From assembly GCA_910589265.1 (NCBI GenBank), contig CAJUTQ010000075.1:1-24529 (forward strand): a stretch of DNA of 24,529 bases, given 5' to 3'. The stretch is from an uncultured Lachnospiraceae bacterium (GTDB taxonomy: Bacteria > Bacillota > Clostridia > Lachnospirales > Lachnospiraceae). Positions 1 to 7,176 of this stretch are shown piece by piece. A program made the position numbers and the translations under genes. The stretch's first letter is position 1. The number at the start of each line of letters is the position of its first letter. Under the pieces are notes generated by a model. It did no database searches, was not told where the DNA came from, and saw only the letters and a program-made list of their open reading frames with translations.

Positions 1-150
1 AATGAGCAAAGAGACTGTGGTTGGAGCCTCGTATGAACCATCAGGTGGTAGGAGGTGATGAACCAATCCACAGTATCTTAAAACAGCATAGCCGAACCTA
101 TAGAAAAGGTAAAGAATGGCTATGACAATACTAATAGTAGGAGGTTAGGA
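1..150 (+). other. Upstream stretch, no convincing gene
   Basis: This leader holds only short open stretches in the three forward frames: stops fall at 34-36, 56-58 and 3-5, with a small ATG-initiated frame from 33 to 125. One of these may be the tail of a gene cut by the window edge, but no tail is recognisable. Bases around 15-24 (CTGTGGTTGG) and 64-74 (CCAATCCACAG) are nearly complementary and could form an imperfect stem. The ribosome site AGGAGGT near 139-145 serves the next gene. Confidence 0.3.
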
Positions 151-489
151 GTGAAGGGAATTTTATTATTTCTTTTTTCAGTGTTCATCGCAGCTATATC
201 CCAGATCATGCTGAAAAAAAGTGCAAATAAACAGTATAAAAAGAAAATGGCCGAATATTTGAATCCATTGGTTATAAGCGCCTATGGGATTTTTTTTGTG
301 TCCTCACTCCTGACAATGGCAGCTTATCAGTGGATTCCCCTATCTATAGGCCCGGTTTTGGAATCGACAGGTTATATTTTTGTTTCCGTCCTTGGGTATA
401 TTTTCCTTAAGGAGAAAATGGGAAGGAAAAAAATGTTCGGTATGGTAATGATACTCATAGGAATTCTTATTTTTTATGTAGGCTATTAA
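151..489 (+). CDS. SMR/EamA-like four-helix membrane protein
   Basis: A 112-residue hydrophobic protein with four predicted membrane segments (roughly residues 2-18, 38-58, 66-86 and 93-111). That is the size and layout of small multidrug resistance (SMR) proteins and of the ArnE/F-like half-EamA flippase subunits. The conserved region PLSIGPVLESTGYIFVSVLG, followed by a charged KEKMGRKK loop and a last helix rich in Gly/Ile, matches the EamA repeat ending. It starts at GTG with AGGAGGT 6 bases upstream. The classic SMR glutamate in helix 1 is not evident (the segment reads AAISQIMLKKSA), so a drug-proton exchanger role is uncertain. A flippase-like or lipid-linked sugar role is equally possible. 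A MATE gene follows after 45 bases and is probably cotranscribed. Confidence 0.8.
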   Translation: MKGILLFLFSVFIAAISQIMLKKSANKQYKKKMAEYLNPLVISAYGIFFVSSLLTMAAYQWIPLSIGPVLESTGYIFVSVLGYIFLKEKMGRKKMFGMVMILIGILIFYVGY

Positions 490-534
490 GCAGAGGAATT
501 TTGCCCTTTGGGGCAGGAAAGGTGGAGGTGTAAG

Positions 535-1911
535 GTGGATCAAATAACAATCAATAAAAAAGAGTTTTATAAAAAAGTAGTTTTTCTTGTGCTTCCTATG
601 GCACTTCAAAATTTAATAAATGTTGGGGTGACAGCGGCAGACGTCATTATGCTTGGGAAAGTAAGTGAAACGGTTTTGTCAGGTTCTTCCTTAGCCGGAC
701 AGGTGCAGTGGGTGATGAACCTTATTTTTTTTGGCATTAGTTCCGGGGCGTCCGTATTGACTGCCCAATATTGGGGAAAAAAGGACGTGGATACAGTAGA
801 AAAAATATTGGGGATTGGCCTTGGCATTTCCATGATGGTAAGCATTGTTTTCTTTTTGGCAGCCCTTCTCTTTCCCATGCCTCTTATGAGAATTTTTACA
901 AAGGAGCAGGCAGTTTTGGAAGAAGGGGTAAAGTACTTGGGGATTGTAGCCTTTTCTTATTTGATTATGGGATTTACAAACAATTACTTAAACATTATCC
1001 GCAGTGTGGAAAGGGTAGTGATTTCAACGGTTGTCTATTCCATTTCTCTTGGAGTGAATGTTTGTCTAAATTATGTGCTCATTTACGGAAATCTAGGAGC
1101 TCCAGCCATGGGCATTCAGGGAGCGGCTATTGCTACCTTAACAGCGAGGATAATAGAGTTATGCATTGTTTTATTTTATGCCATACATATCAACAAGGAG
1201 GTGAAGGTACGCCTCAAATATTTCTTTACAAAAGATAAACGGTTGTTCCGAGATTTTCTGTTTTATGCTTTGCCTGTTATTATCAATGAGCTTTTATGGG
1301 GAGCCGGTTACTCTGCCAATGCTGCTATAATAGGAAGACTGGGCAGCAGTGTTGTGGCAGCTAATTCTGTTGCCCACGTGGCCAGACAGCTGGCAACAGT
1401 GGTGAGCTTTGGAGTTGCAGGGGCATCGGCTATTATGTTAGGAAAGGCTATTGGGGAGCACAGGGAGGATTTGGCAGAAAACTATGCGAAGAGATTAATA
1501 AGGCTCACGATTGTAACAGGGCTCATAGGGGGAACCGTCATTTTACTTATTCGTCCCCTCATTGTTGGCGTCATGGGTCTTTCAGGGGAAACAGTAGTCT
1601 ATATGAAATTCTTTTTATTTGTCATGTCCTATTATGTTATAGCCCAAGCTTTGAATTCCACTTGGATTGTAGGTATTTTTCGTTCAGGAGGGGACACTCG
1701 GTTTGGGTTAATCTTAGATGTGGCTTCTATGTGGGGAGGTTCCATTTTTCTGGGAGCCATGTCTGCATTTGTCTGGAAATTTCCCATTCCACTTGTATTT
1801 ATTATATTAATGAGCGATGAACTGATCAAACTTCCCTTTTGCTTTTTACGTTACCGAAGTAAAAAATGGCTGCGCAATGTAACAAGGGAGGATGAGGAAG
1901 CAATCGAATAA
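535..1911 (+). CDS. MATE family efflux transporter
   Basis: A 458-residue polytopic membrane protein with about 12 hydrophobic segments in two pseudo-repeats. The start of the first repeat (VLPMALQNLINVGVTAADVI) and the motif SGASVLTAQYWGKKD are typical of NorM/DinF-type MATE proteins, which export drugs or metabolites using Na+ or H+ gradients. The second repeat begins near the segment ALPVIINELLWGAGYSANAA. I place the start at GTG 535 because GGAGGTG lies at 524-530, at normal spacing. An in-frame TTG at 508 would add nine residues but has no ribosome site. It probably forms an operon with the SMR-like gene upstream. The substrate cannot be told from sequence. Confidence 0.92.
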   Translation: MDQITINKKEFYKKVVFLVLPMALQNLINVGVTAADVIMLGKVSETVLSGSSLAGQVQWVMNLIFFGISSGASVLTAQYWGKKDVDTVEKILGIGLGISMMVSIVFFLAALLFPMPLMRIFTKEQAVLEEGVKYLGIVAFSYLIMGFTNNYLNIIRSVERVVISTVVYSISLGVNVCLNYVLIYGNLGAPAMGIQGAAIATLTARIIELCIVLFYAIHINKEVKVRLKYFFTKDKRLFRDFLFYALPVIINELLWGAGYSANAAIIGRLGSSVVAANSVAHVARQLATVVSFGVAGASAIMLGKAIGEHREDLAENYAKRLIRLTIVTGLIGGTVILLIRPLIVGVMGLSGETVVYMKFFLFVMSYYVIAQALNSTWIVGIFRSGGDTRFGLILDVASMWGGSIFLGAMSAFVWKFPIPLVFIILMSDELIKLPFCFLRYRSKKWLRNVTREDEEAIE

Positions 1912-1917
1912 ATGTTC

Positions 1918-1966
1918 TTGTATTCTGTCTATATTTGTGATAGAATAGAACAAACATACGTTTGTT
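1918..1966 (+). promoter_or_regulatory. Sigma-A promoter with LexA/SOS-like operator
   Basis: The -35 is TTGTAT (1918-1923), the spacer is 17 bases, and the -10 is TAGAAT (1941-1946). Immediately downstream, over the expected transcription start, lies the inverted repeat AACAAAC-ATAC-GTTTGTT (1949-1966). Its core, CAAACATACGTTTG (1951-1964), matches 12 of 14 positions of the Bacillus-type LexA consensus CGAACRNRYGTTYC. Binding there would block initiation. The ribosome site GGAGG (1968-1972) and the ATG at 1979 follow directly. The palindrome is seen; LexA as its ligand is inferred. Confidence 0.65.
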
Positions 1967-1978
1967 TGGAGGTTTGTC

Positions 1979-3298
1979 ATGGAATATAGAGTAGAGGAGA
2001 AAAGGTCAATTATAGATAAGCTTCGTATTTTAGGAGATGGGGCAAAGTATGATGTGGCATGTACTAGCAGCGGAGTTTCCAGGCAGGGAGACGGAATACA
2101 CATGGGAAATACAGTTTCAGCAGGCTTATGCCATAGCTTTAGTTCAGATGGAAGATGTATTTCCCTATTAAAAATTTTGTTTACCAATGAATGCATTTAT
2201 AATTGTAAATACTGTTTTAATCGCAGCTCCAATGATATTGAGAGAACTTCTTTTACCCCAGAAGAAGTATGCTATTTGACCATGGAATTTTATAAGAGAA
2301 ACTATATAGAAGGTTTGTTTTTAAGCTCTGGCATTTTATACAATCCCAACTATACAATGGAATTGATTTATGAGACTGTCTATAAACTACGGAAGGAATA
2401 TGGATTTTTCGGATATATCCATCTAAAGGCTATTCCTGGGGCGGACGCTGGAATTATTGAGAGGGCAGGGCTTTTGGCGGACAGGATGAGCATTAACCTG
2501 GAATTGCCTACATCCGAAGGCTTGAGAAATCTGGCTCCTAACAAATCAAGGCAGACCATTTTAAAGCCTATGAGAATGATTCAACAGGGAATAAAGGAAA
2601 ATAAAAACGAAATCATGCTTTACCGCCATGCCCCTAAGTTTGTCCCAGCAGGACAGAGCACCCAGATTATTATAGGGGCTACGCCAGAGACAGATTTTCA
2701 GCTTGTGTCTGTGGCAGAATCTTTGTATAAGAAGTTTGAGCTAAAGAGAGTGTTTTATTCAGCTTTCGTCAATGTGAATCAAGATAAAGATCTCCCTTCT
2801 ACTTTAGGAGGGCCTCCCCTTCTAAGGGAACACAGGCTTTATCAGGCTGACTGGCTTATGAGATTTTATCATTTTCAGGCAGAGGAGCTTTTATCTCCAA
2901 AGAAACCTTATTTTAACATGCTCTTAGATCCAAAATGCGACTGGGCAGTCCGCCACTTGGATTTATTTCCAATAGAAATTAATAAGGCTGATTATGAAAC
3001 TTTACTGCGTATCCCAGGAGTGGGAGTGAAATCAGCTTTGAGAATTTGCCAAGCAAGGAAAATGGCTCCCTTACGTTTTGAAGATTTAAAAAAAATAGGG
3101 GTCGTGCTAAAGAGAGCGTTGTATTTTATTACATGCAGTGGAAAAATGATGTATCCTACAAAAATAGAAGAGGATTATATTATAAGAAATTTGCTCCATG
3201 AAAAAGAAAGGTTACCAGAGCCGAAAGGAGCCTACCGTCAGCTTTCTTTGTTTGATGAGAGAAAGGAAGAGACGGCCTGCCAAGGAGGAGGGGGTTAA
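1979..3298 (+). CDS. Radical SAM DNA modification/repair protein (TIGR03916 type)
   Basis: A 439-residue radical SAM enzyme. The cluster motif C-x3-C-x2-C is Cys72, Cys76 and Cys79 (ECIYNCKYCFNR), which should hold a 4Fe-4S cluster for S-adenosylmethionine cleavage. The C-terminal part carries a helix-hairpin-helix DNA-binding element (about 334-362, including LLRIPGVGVKSALRI). This arrangement is that of the family annotated as putative DNA modification/repair radical SAM protein, usually encoded beside the DUF4130 partner, as it is here. Residues 421-425 read QLSLF, a close match to the sliding-clamp-binding pentapeptide, in a tail likely to be disordered. The start ATG has GGAGG seven bases upstream. 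The chemistry and substrate of the family are not established to my knowledge. Confidence 0.9.
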   Translation: MEYRVEEKRSIIDKLRILGDGAKYDVACTSSGVSRQGDGIHMGNTVSAGLCHSFSSDGRCISLLKILFTNECIYNCKYCFNRSSNDIERTSFTPEEVCYLTMEFYKRNYIEGLFLSSGILYNPNYTMELIYETVYKLRKEYGFFGYIHLKAIPGADAGIIERAGLLADRMSINLELPTSEGLRNLAPNKSRQTILKPMRMIQQGIKENKNEIMLYRHAPKFVPAGQSTQIIIGATPETDFQLVSVAESLYKKFELKRVFYSAFVNVNQDKDLPSTLGGPPLLREHRLYQADWLMRFYHFQAEELLSPKKPYFNMLLDPKCDWAVRHLDLFPIEINKADYETLLRIPGVGVKSALRICQARKMAPLRFEDLKKIGVVLKRALYFITCSGKMMYPTKIEEDYIIRNLLHEKERLPEPKGAYRQLSLFDERKEETACQGGGG

Positions 3299-3299
3299 G

Positions 3300-4091
3300 G
3301 TGGAAGGAGAAAAAATATGGGTTTGTGAAGACAGCCAGGAAGGAATTTTTACAGGAATATATGACGCTTGGGCTTCTGGCCATAAGAAGGAAGAATGTGT
3401 GATTCAAGTAGGAGAGATAAACAATTATCGTCTTTTTGCCCAGTATTTTTCTGTTAAGACAGATGAGGAAAAGGCTAGGAGGGTGGCAAATACCATTATA
3501 AGAAGGATGGGGGAGAGAGCCTATCGGCATATAAGCAGCGCAATTTCCAGTGCAGATCAAGAAAAGGGAAATGCGGTGTTTCATACATTAATCATAGGAT
3601 TTGCCATGAAGGAGGGAGCTAAGGCAATGACTTATTTATCCAATCCTTATGTGGGGAAGGTCTTTGCCCTTAGCAGGCAAGTATATAATGAGGTTAACCA
3701 TTTTATGGAGTTTTTAAGATTCCGCCAACTGAAAATTGGAATACTATTTGCAAAGATCCATCCGAAAAATGATATTCTGACTCATATCACCCCACATTTT
3801 GCAGACAGGCTTCCCATGGAGGATTTTATTATTTATGATTCCATGAGGGAGAAGATGGCACTGCACCCAAAGGGAAAGAGATGGAGTATTGTCCATGATA
3901 AGAATTTTATGATAGAAAAGACGAAAGAAGAGTCCAAAAGCGAAGAGGAAATACAAGAACTGTTTCGAAGTTTTTGCAAGACAATAGCAGTTAAGGAGAG
4001 GGAAAATAAAGAGCTTCAGAGGCAGATGCTTCCCCTTCGGTTTCGGGATAATATGCCAGAGTTTGAAGAACAGAAAGGTACTATCCATTAG
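3300..4091 (+). CDS. DUF4130 DNA-metabolism protein, TIGR03915 type
   Basis: A 263-residue protein. The N-terminus (VCEDSQEGIFTGIYDAWAS) and the segments FRQLKIGILFAKIHPKND, TPHFADRLPMEDFIIYD and LPLRFRDNMPEF are characteristic of DUF4130/TIGR03915, annotated as a probable DNA metabolism protein. In other bacteria this domain can be fused to a uracil-DNA-glycosylase-like domain. Here the glycosylase part is absent and the protein ends with the DUF4130 module. I choose GTG 3300 over an upstream start inside the previous gene because the family begins at this point and AGGAGGAGGGGG (3283-3294) is the ribosome site. The previous stop codon ends one base before, so the two are translationally coupled. 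It is presumably the obligate partner of the radical SAM protein; its reaction is unknown. Confidence 0.88.
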   Translation: MEGEKIWVCEDSQEGIFTGIYDAWASGHKKEECVIQVGEINNYRLFAQYFSVKTDEEKARRVANTIIRRMGERAYRHISSAISSADQEKGNAVFHTLIIGFAMKEGAKAMTYLSNPYVGKVFALSRQVYNEVNHFMEFLRFRQLKIGILFAKIHPKNDILTHITPHFADRLPMEDFIIYDSMREKMALHPKGKRWSIVHDKNFMIEKTKEESKSEEEIQELFRSFCKTIAVKERENKELQRQMLPLRFRDNMPEFEEQKGTIH

Positions 4092-4420
4092 GAAGAAAAA
4101 TCTGATTAGAAAATAGAAATTTTGGCAGTATTTTGGATTTTTATTAGAAAGTGACAGAGAAATTTGTGTAAAAAGAAAAAATGACAGGGGAGACATACTA
4201 AAATATTTAAAGAAATTTTTTTTTTTTGCAAATAAAAGGAAAAACTTCTATACAAAATAACTAGGAAAAGCTTTGGAAAAAGAAGGTCCCTCTTTCTCAT
4301 AAATATTGACAGAAAAAGGATTTGGTGTATAATAATGACACATTCAGGAAACAATATTTCTTGAATTTCATATATAAATAAAGTGGTGAATAGTGTTGTA
4401 TGCTGAGAGGAGATGTTGTT
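4092..4420 (+). other. AT-rich intergenic region with leader hairpin
   Basis: There is no gene here. A run of T residues near 4216-4228 follows a weak A/T stem and might end transcription of the radical-SAM/DUF4130 pair, though the stem is poor. The promoter for the next gene lies at 4306-4333. Its leader of about 80 bases contains a possible hairpin, TTCAGGAAA/TTTCTTGAA, at about 4343-4366. Confidence 0.5.
4306..4333 (+). promoter_or_regulatory. Consensus sigma-A promoter for HPr-like gene
   Basis: A perfect TTGACA (4306-4311), a 16-base spacer and a perfect TATAAT (4328-4333). It shows that the HPr-like gene is expressed strongly and independently of the radical-SAM operon, and it may also feed the helicase downstream. 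Confidence 0.8.
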
Positions 4421-4648
4421 ATGAAAGAGCGTAAAATTAAACTAAATAGCCAGGATGTGGAAGAATTTGTAAAAATAGCCTCCAAATGTGATTTTGATAT
4501 CGACGTTTTTTACAATCGGGTTGTCATTGATGCAAAATCGATATTGGGAGTATTGGGACTTGACTTTAATAAAACATTAACTGTAAAATATACAGGAGAG
4601 AATCCTGTTTTTGAGAAAATGCTTCACAAGTTTGCCATTGCATCATAA
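4421..4648 (+). CDS. HPr-like protein lacking the phosphocarrier histidine
   Basis: A 75-residue protein with an HPr-type fold signature. The segment VVIDAKSILGVLGLD (about 34-48) corresponds to the HPr region around the regulatory serine (KS-I-x-GV), with Ser40 in that position. The catalytic histidine motif of PTS HPr (GLHARPA) is not present: the N-terminal part reads VKIASKCDFDID. It therefore cannot carry phosphate from Enzyme I in the normal way. Similar HPr-like proteins of unknown role are common in Clostridia. ATG 4421 is preferred over the ATG at 4400 because GAGAGGAG sits at 4405-4412. The stop codon lies inside the first unit of the tandem repeat downstream. Confidence 0.75.
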   Translation: MKERKIKLNSQDVEEFVKIASKCDFDIDVFYNRVVIDAKSILGVLGLDFNKTLTVKYTGENPVFEKMLHKFAIAS

Positions 4649-4724
4649 GATGATATGCATCATAAGATGATATGCATCGCAAGATGATATGCATCGCAAG
4701 ATGGGATACATCGCAAGATGAATG
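4640..4724 (+). repeat. Five 17-bp tandem repeats
   Basis: Five head-to-tail units of 17 bases with consensus GCATCRYAAGATGATAT, at 4640-4656, 4657-4673, 4674-4690, 4691-4707 and 4708-4724. Units 1 and 2 are identical; unit 3 changes AT to GC at one site; units 4 and 5 diverge at the ends. The array begins in the last codons of the HPr-like gene and runs to 22 bases before the helicase start. Seventeen is not a multiple of three, so it is not a coding repeat. Confidence 0.93.
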
Positions 4725-4746
4725 ATGAACACATTATAGATGAATA

Positions 4747-7176
4747 ATGGAAAAGAAAAAGTTGTCAAAAAAGAATAATGTGGCAAAAAACTCCATGAAA
4801 GTTTCCGTTAGAGGCTTAGTGGAGTTTATTTTGCGTTCTGGAAGCATTGATAACCAAAGGAGATCAGGGGGAGAGGCTGCCATGCAGGAGGGAGCTAAGA
4901 TTCATAAAATGATACAGAGAAGTATGAATCAAGATTACCAGTCGGAAGTTCCTCTCCAATGGACTCTGGAATGGGAGGAATGTACCATTTTCGTAGAAGG
5001 AAGGGCAGATGGTATTATTCATAAGGAAGAAGAGGGAAAAACAGAAGTAACCATTGATGAGATTAAAGGTGTTTTTAAAGATTTAATTTATATAACGGAG
5101 CCAGTTCCCATACACCTGGCCCAGGCAAAATGTTATGGTTATATGTATGGAAAGAAAAACGGACTTGAAAAGATAAATATCCAGATGACATATTGTCATA
5201 TGGAAACAAGAGAGGTGAAAAGGTTTTTAGAGGAACAGAATTTAGAGGAGCTAGAGAAATGGTTTTTCCATCTAATAGAGGAGTATAAAAAATGGGCAAT
5301 TTGGAGGAACGAGTGGAAGGAAAAAAGAAGAGTCTCCACGGTTGGACTGTCGTTTCCCTTTCCTTATAGAGAGGGGCAAAAGGAATTGGCTGCTCAAGTA
5401 TACCGAACCATTTATCATAAAAAGAAACTGTTTTTACAAGCTCCTACTGGAGTAGGAAAGACCATATCCACCATTTTTCCAGGGGTGATGGCTATAGGAC
5501 AGGGACTGGCGGATAAAATCTTTTATTTAACAGCAAAGACTATTACTAGGACAGTGGCAGATAAGGCATTTTGGCTTTTAAGAGAAAAAGGACTTTCCTT
5601 TAAAACAGTAGTAATATCAGCAAAAGAGAAAATATGTTTTTTAGAAAGCCCGGATTGTAATCCACAAGCTTGTCCGTATGCAGAGGGGCATTTTGATAGA
5701 ATTAATCATGCCCTTTATGAACTTCTTAATTCCGGAGATTCTTTTACAAGGGAATACATAGAGGAGTGGGCAATAAAATGGAAAGTATGTCCTTTTGAAC
5801 TTTCCTTAGAACTTTCAGAATTTGCAGATGCAATAATTTGCGATTATAATTATGTCTTTGATCCAAATGCAGCGTTGCAAAGATTTTTTGCGGATAAAGT
5901 AAAAGAAGACTATTTGTTTTTAGTGGACGAGGCCCATAACCTTGTGGAACGGGGGAGGGAGATGTACAGCGCTAAATTATATAAAGAACAGTTTTTGGAA
6001 GTAAAAAAAGCAGTAAAAAAGTATGATAAGATATTGGACCGGCTCTTGGGAAAGTGTAATAAGGTAATGCTGGAATATAAGAGGCAGTATGAAGAAAAGA
6101 GGGAAATGGAAGACATTGGAGATTTGATAGAATGTCTATTAAAAGGAGGAGGGCAGTTGGAACTTTTCCTGGAAAGTCAGGATAAGGCAGACAGGGAGAC
6201 AAGGGATGCTGTCTTACAACTTTATTTAGAAATTCGCCATTTTTTAAACATATATGAGAGAGCGGATGAAAACTACCTTTTTTATACAGAGCTGGAAGAG
6301 GGGGGGAAATTTTTTCTAAAGGAATTTTGCATGGATCCCTCAAAGAATTTAAAGCAATGTTTGGAAAAGGGAGTGAGCACTATTTTTTTCTCAGCAACTC
6401 TTCTTCCTCTGCCTTATTATTTTTCCCTTTTGGGAGGAGAGGAAGAAGATTACAGGGTGTACGCCCAGTCTCCCTTTGAACAAAAAAAGAGGATTTTATT
6501 AATAGGCAAAGATGTGAGCAGCAAGTATACAAGAAGGACCAAAGAAGAGTATGTCAAAATAGCTCAGTATATTCATGAAGTAGGGAAAACAAAAAAGGGG
6601 AATTACTTTGCTTTCTTTCCATCTTATTCTTTTATGTATAAGGTTTATGAGTCCTATGAAACCTTCTTTCAAGATGAAGACAGGGAATGTTTTGTTCAGT
6701 CTCCTTCTATGACAGAGGAGAAAAAGGAGGAATTTCTCAGAGAGTTTATGGGAGATTATTCCTGCCATGGAGAGGGAAAAAAGACAAAGATAGGGTTTTG
6801 CGTCTTAGGAGGAGTCTTTGGGGAGGGAATTGATTTAAAAGAAGACAGTTTGATTGGGGCTCTTATTGTAGGAACAGGCATTCCTCAAGTTTGTTTTGAA
6901 AGAGAACGAATAAAAGAATTTTTTGAAGAGAAGGGAAAAAATGGATTTGACTATGCCTACCGCTATCCAGGAATGAATAAAGTTCTTCAAGGAGCAGGAA
7001 GGGTCATACGAACATCCCATGACAAGGGAGTTATTGTGCTCTTAGATGACCGGTTCCTGCAAAGTTCTTATAAAAATTTATTTCCAAAGGAATGGGAGGA
7101 CTATAAAAGGACAGATATAAAGTCTATTGGAGAAGAGATTCAAACCTTTTGGTCATTATGGGGAGAAGCTCCTTAA
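4747..7176 (+). CDS. PD-(D/E)XK nuclease fused to Fe-S XPD/DinG-type helicase
   Basis: An 809-residue two-part DNA enzyme. Residues about 17-200 form a RecB/Cas4-like nuclease: GRAD (Asp88), DEIK (Glu105, Lys107) and a following Gln126 in HLAQAKCYGYMY match PD-(D/E)XK motifs II, III and IV. Residues 205-809 form a superfamily 2 helicase: Walker A APTGVGKT (232-239), four cysteines at 297, 304, 309 and 348 placed as in the XPD/DinG iron-sulfur domain, a DEAH box (394-397), SAT (549-551), FGEGIDL (691-697) and QGAGRVIR (748-755). All motifs are intact. It should unwind 5'-3' and cut DNA in repair. No good ribosome site precedes ATG 4747; an in-frame ATG at 4795 (residue 17) starts just before the conserved domain. 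The 3' end overlaps the convergent endonuclease IV gene by 21 bases. Confidence 0.9.
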   Translation: MEKKKLSKKNNVAKNSMKVSVRGLVEFILRSGSIDNQRRSGGEAAMQEGAKIHKMIQRSMNQDYQSEVPLQWTLEWEECTIFVEGRADGIIHKEEEGKTEVTIDEIKGVFKDLIYITEPVPIHLAQAKCYGYMYGKKNGLEKINIQMTYCHMETREVKRFLEEQNLEELEKWFFHLIEEYKKWAIWRNEWKEKRRVSTVGLSFPFPYREGQKELAAQVYRTIYHKKKLFLQAPTGVGKTISTIFPGVMAIGQGLADKIFYLTAKTITRTVADKAFWLLREKGLSFKTVVISAKEKICFLESPDCNPQACPYAEGHFDRINHALYELLNSGDSFTREYIEEWAIKWKVCPFELSLELSEFADAIICDYNYVFDPNAALQRFFADKVKEDYLFLVDEAHNLVERGREMYSAKLYKEQFLEVKKAVKKYDKILDRLLGKCNKVMLEYKRQYEEKREMEDIGDLIECLLKGGGQLELFLESQDKADRETRDAVLQLYLEIRHFLNIYERADENYLFYTELEEGGKFFLKEFCMDPSKNLKQCLEKGVSTIFFSATLLPLPYYFSLLGGEEEDYRVYAQSPFEQKKRILLIGKDVSSKYTRRTKEEYVKIAQYIHEVGKTKKGNYFAFFPSYSFMYKVYESYETFFQDEDRECFVQSPSMTEEKKEEFLREFMGDYSCHGEGKKTKIGFCVLGGVFGEGIDLKEDSLIGALIVGTGIPQVCFERERIKEFFEEKGKNGFDYAYRYPGMNKVLQGAGRVIRTSHDKGVIVLLDDRFLQSSYKNLFPKEWEDYKRTDIKSIGEEIQTFWSLWGEAP

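Noticed and set aside
771..1238. 155-codon frame within the MATE gene
   Set aside because: It is a shifted frame of a clearly coding transporter with no ribosome site or family similarity.
3198..3299. Earlier start of the DUF4130 gene inside the radical SAM gene
   Set aside because: The family N-terminus begins at GTG 3300, which has a strong ribosome site; the extension is the shifted frame of the upstream gene.
4640..4724. Possible CRISPR array from the 17-bp repeats
   Set aside because: Units are directly adjacent without spacers and no cas genes are near; the Cas4-like domain belongs to the helicase fusion.
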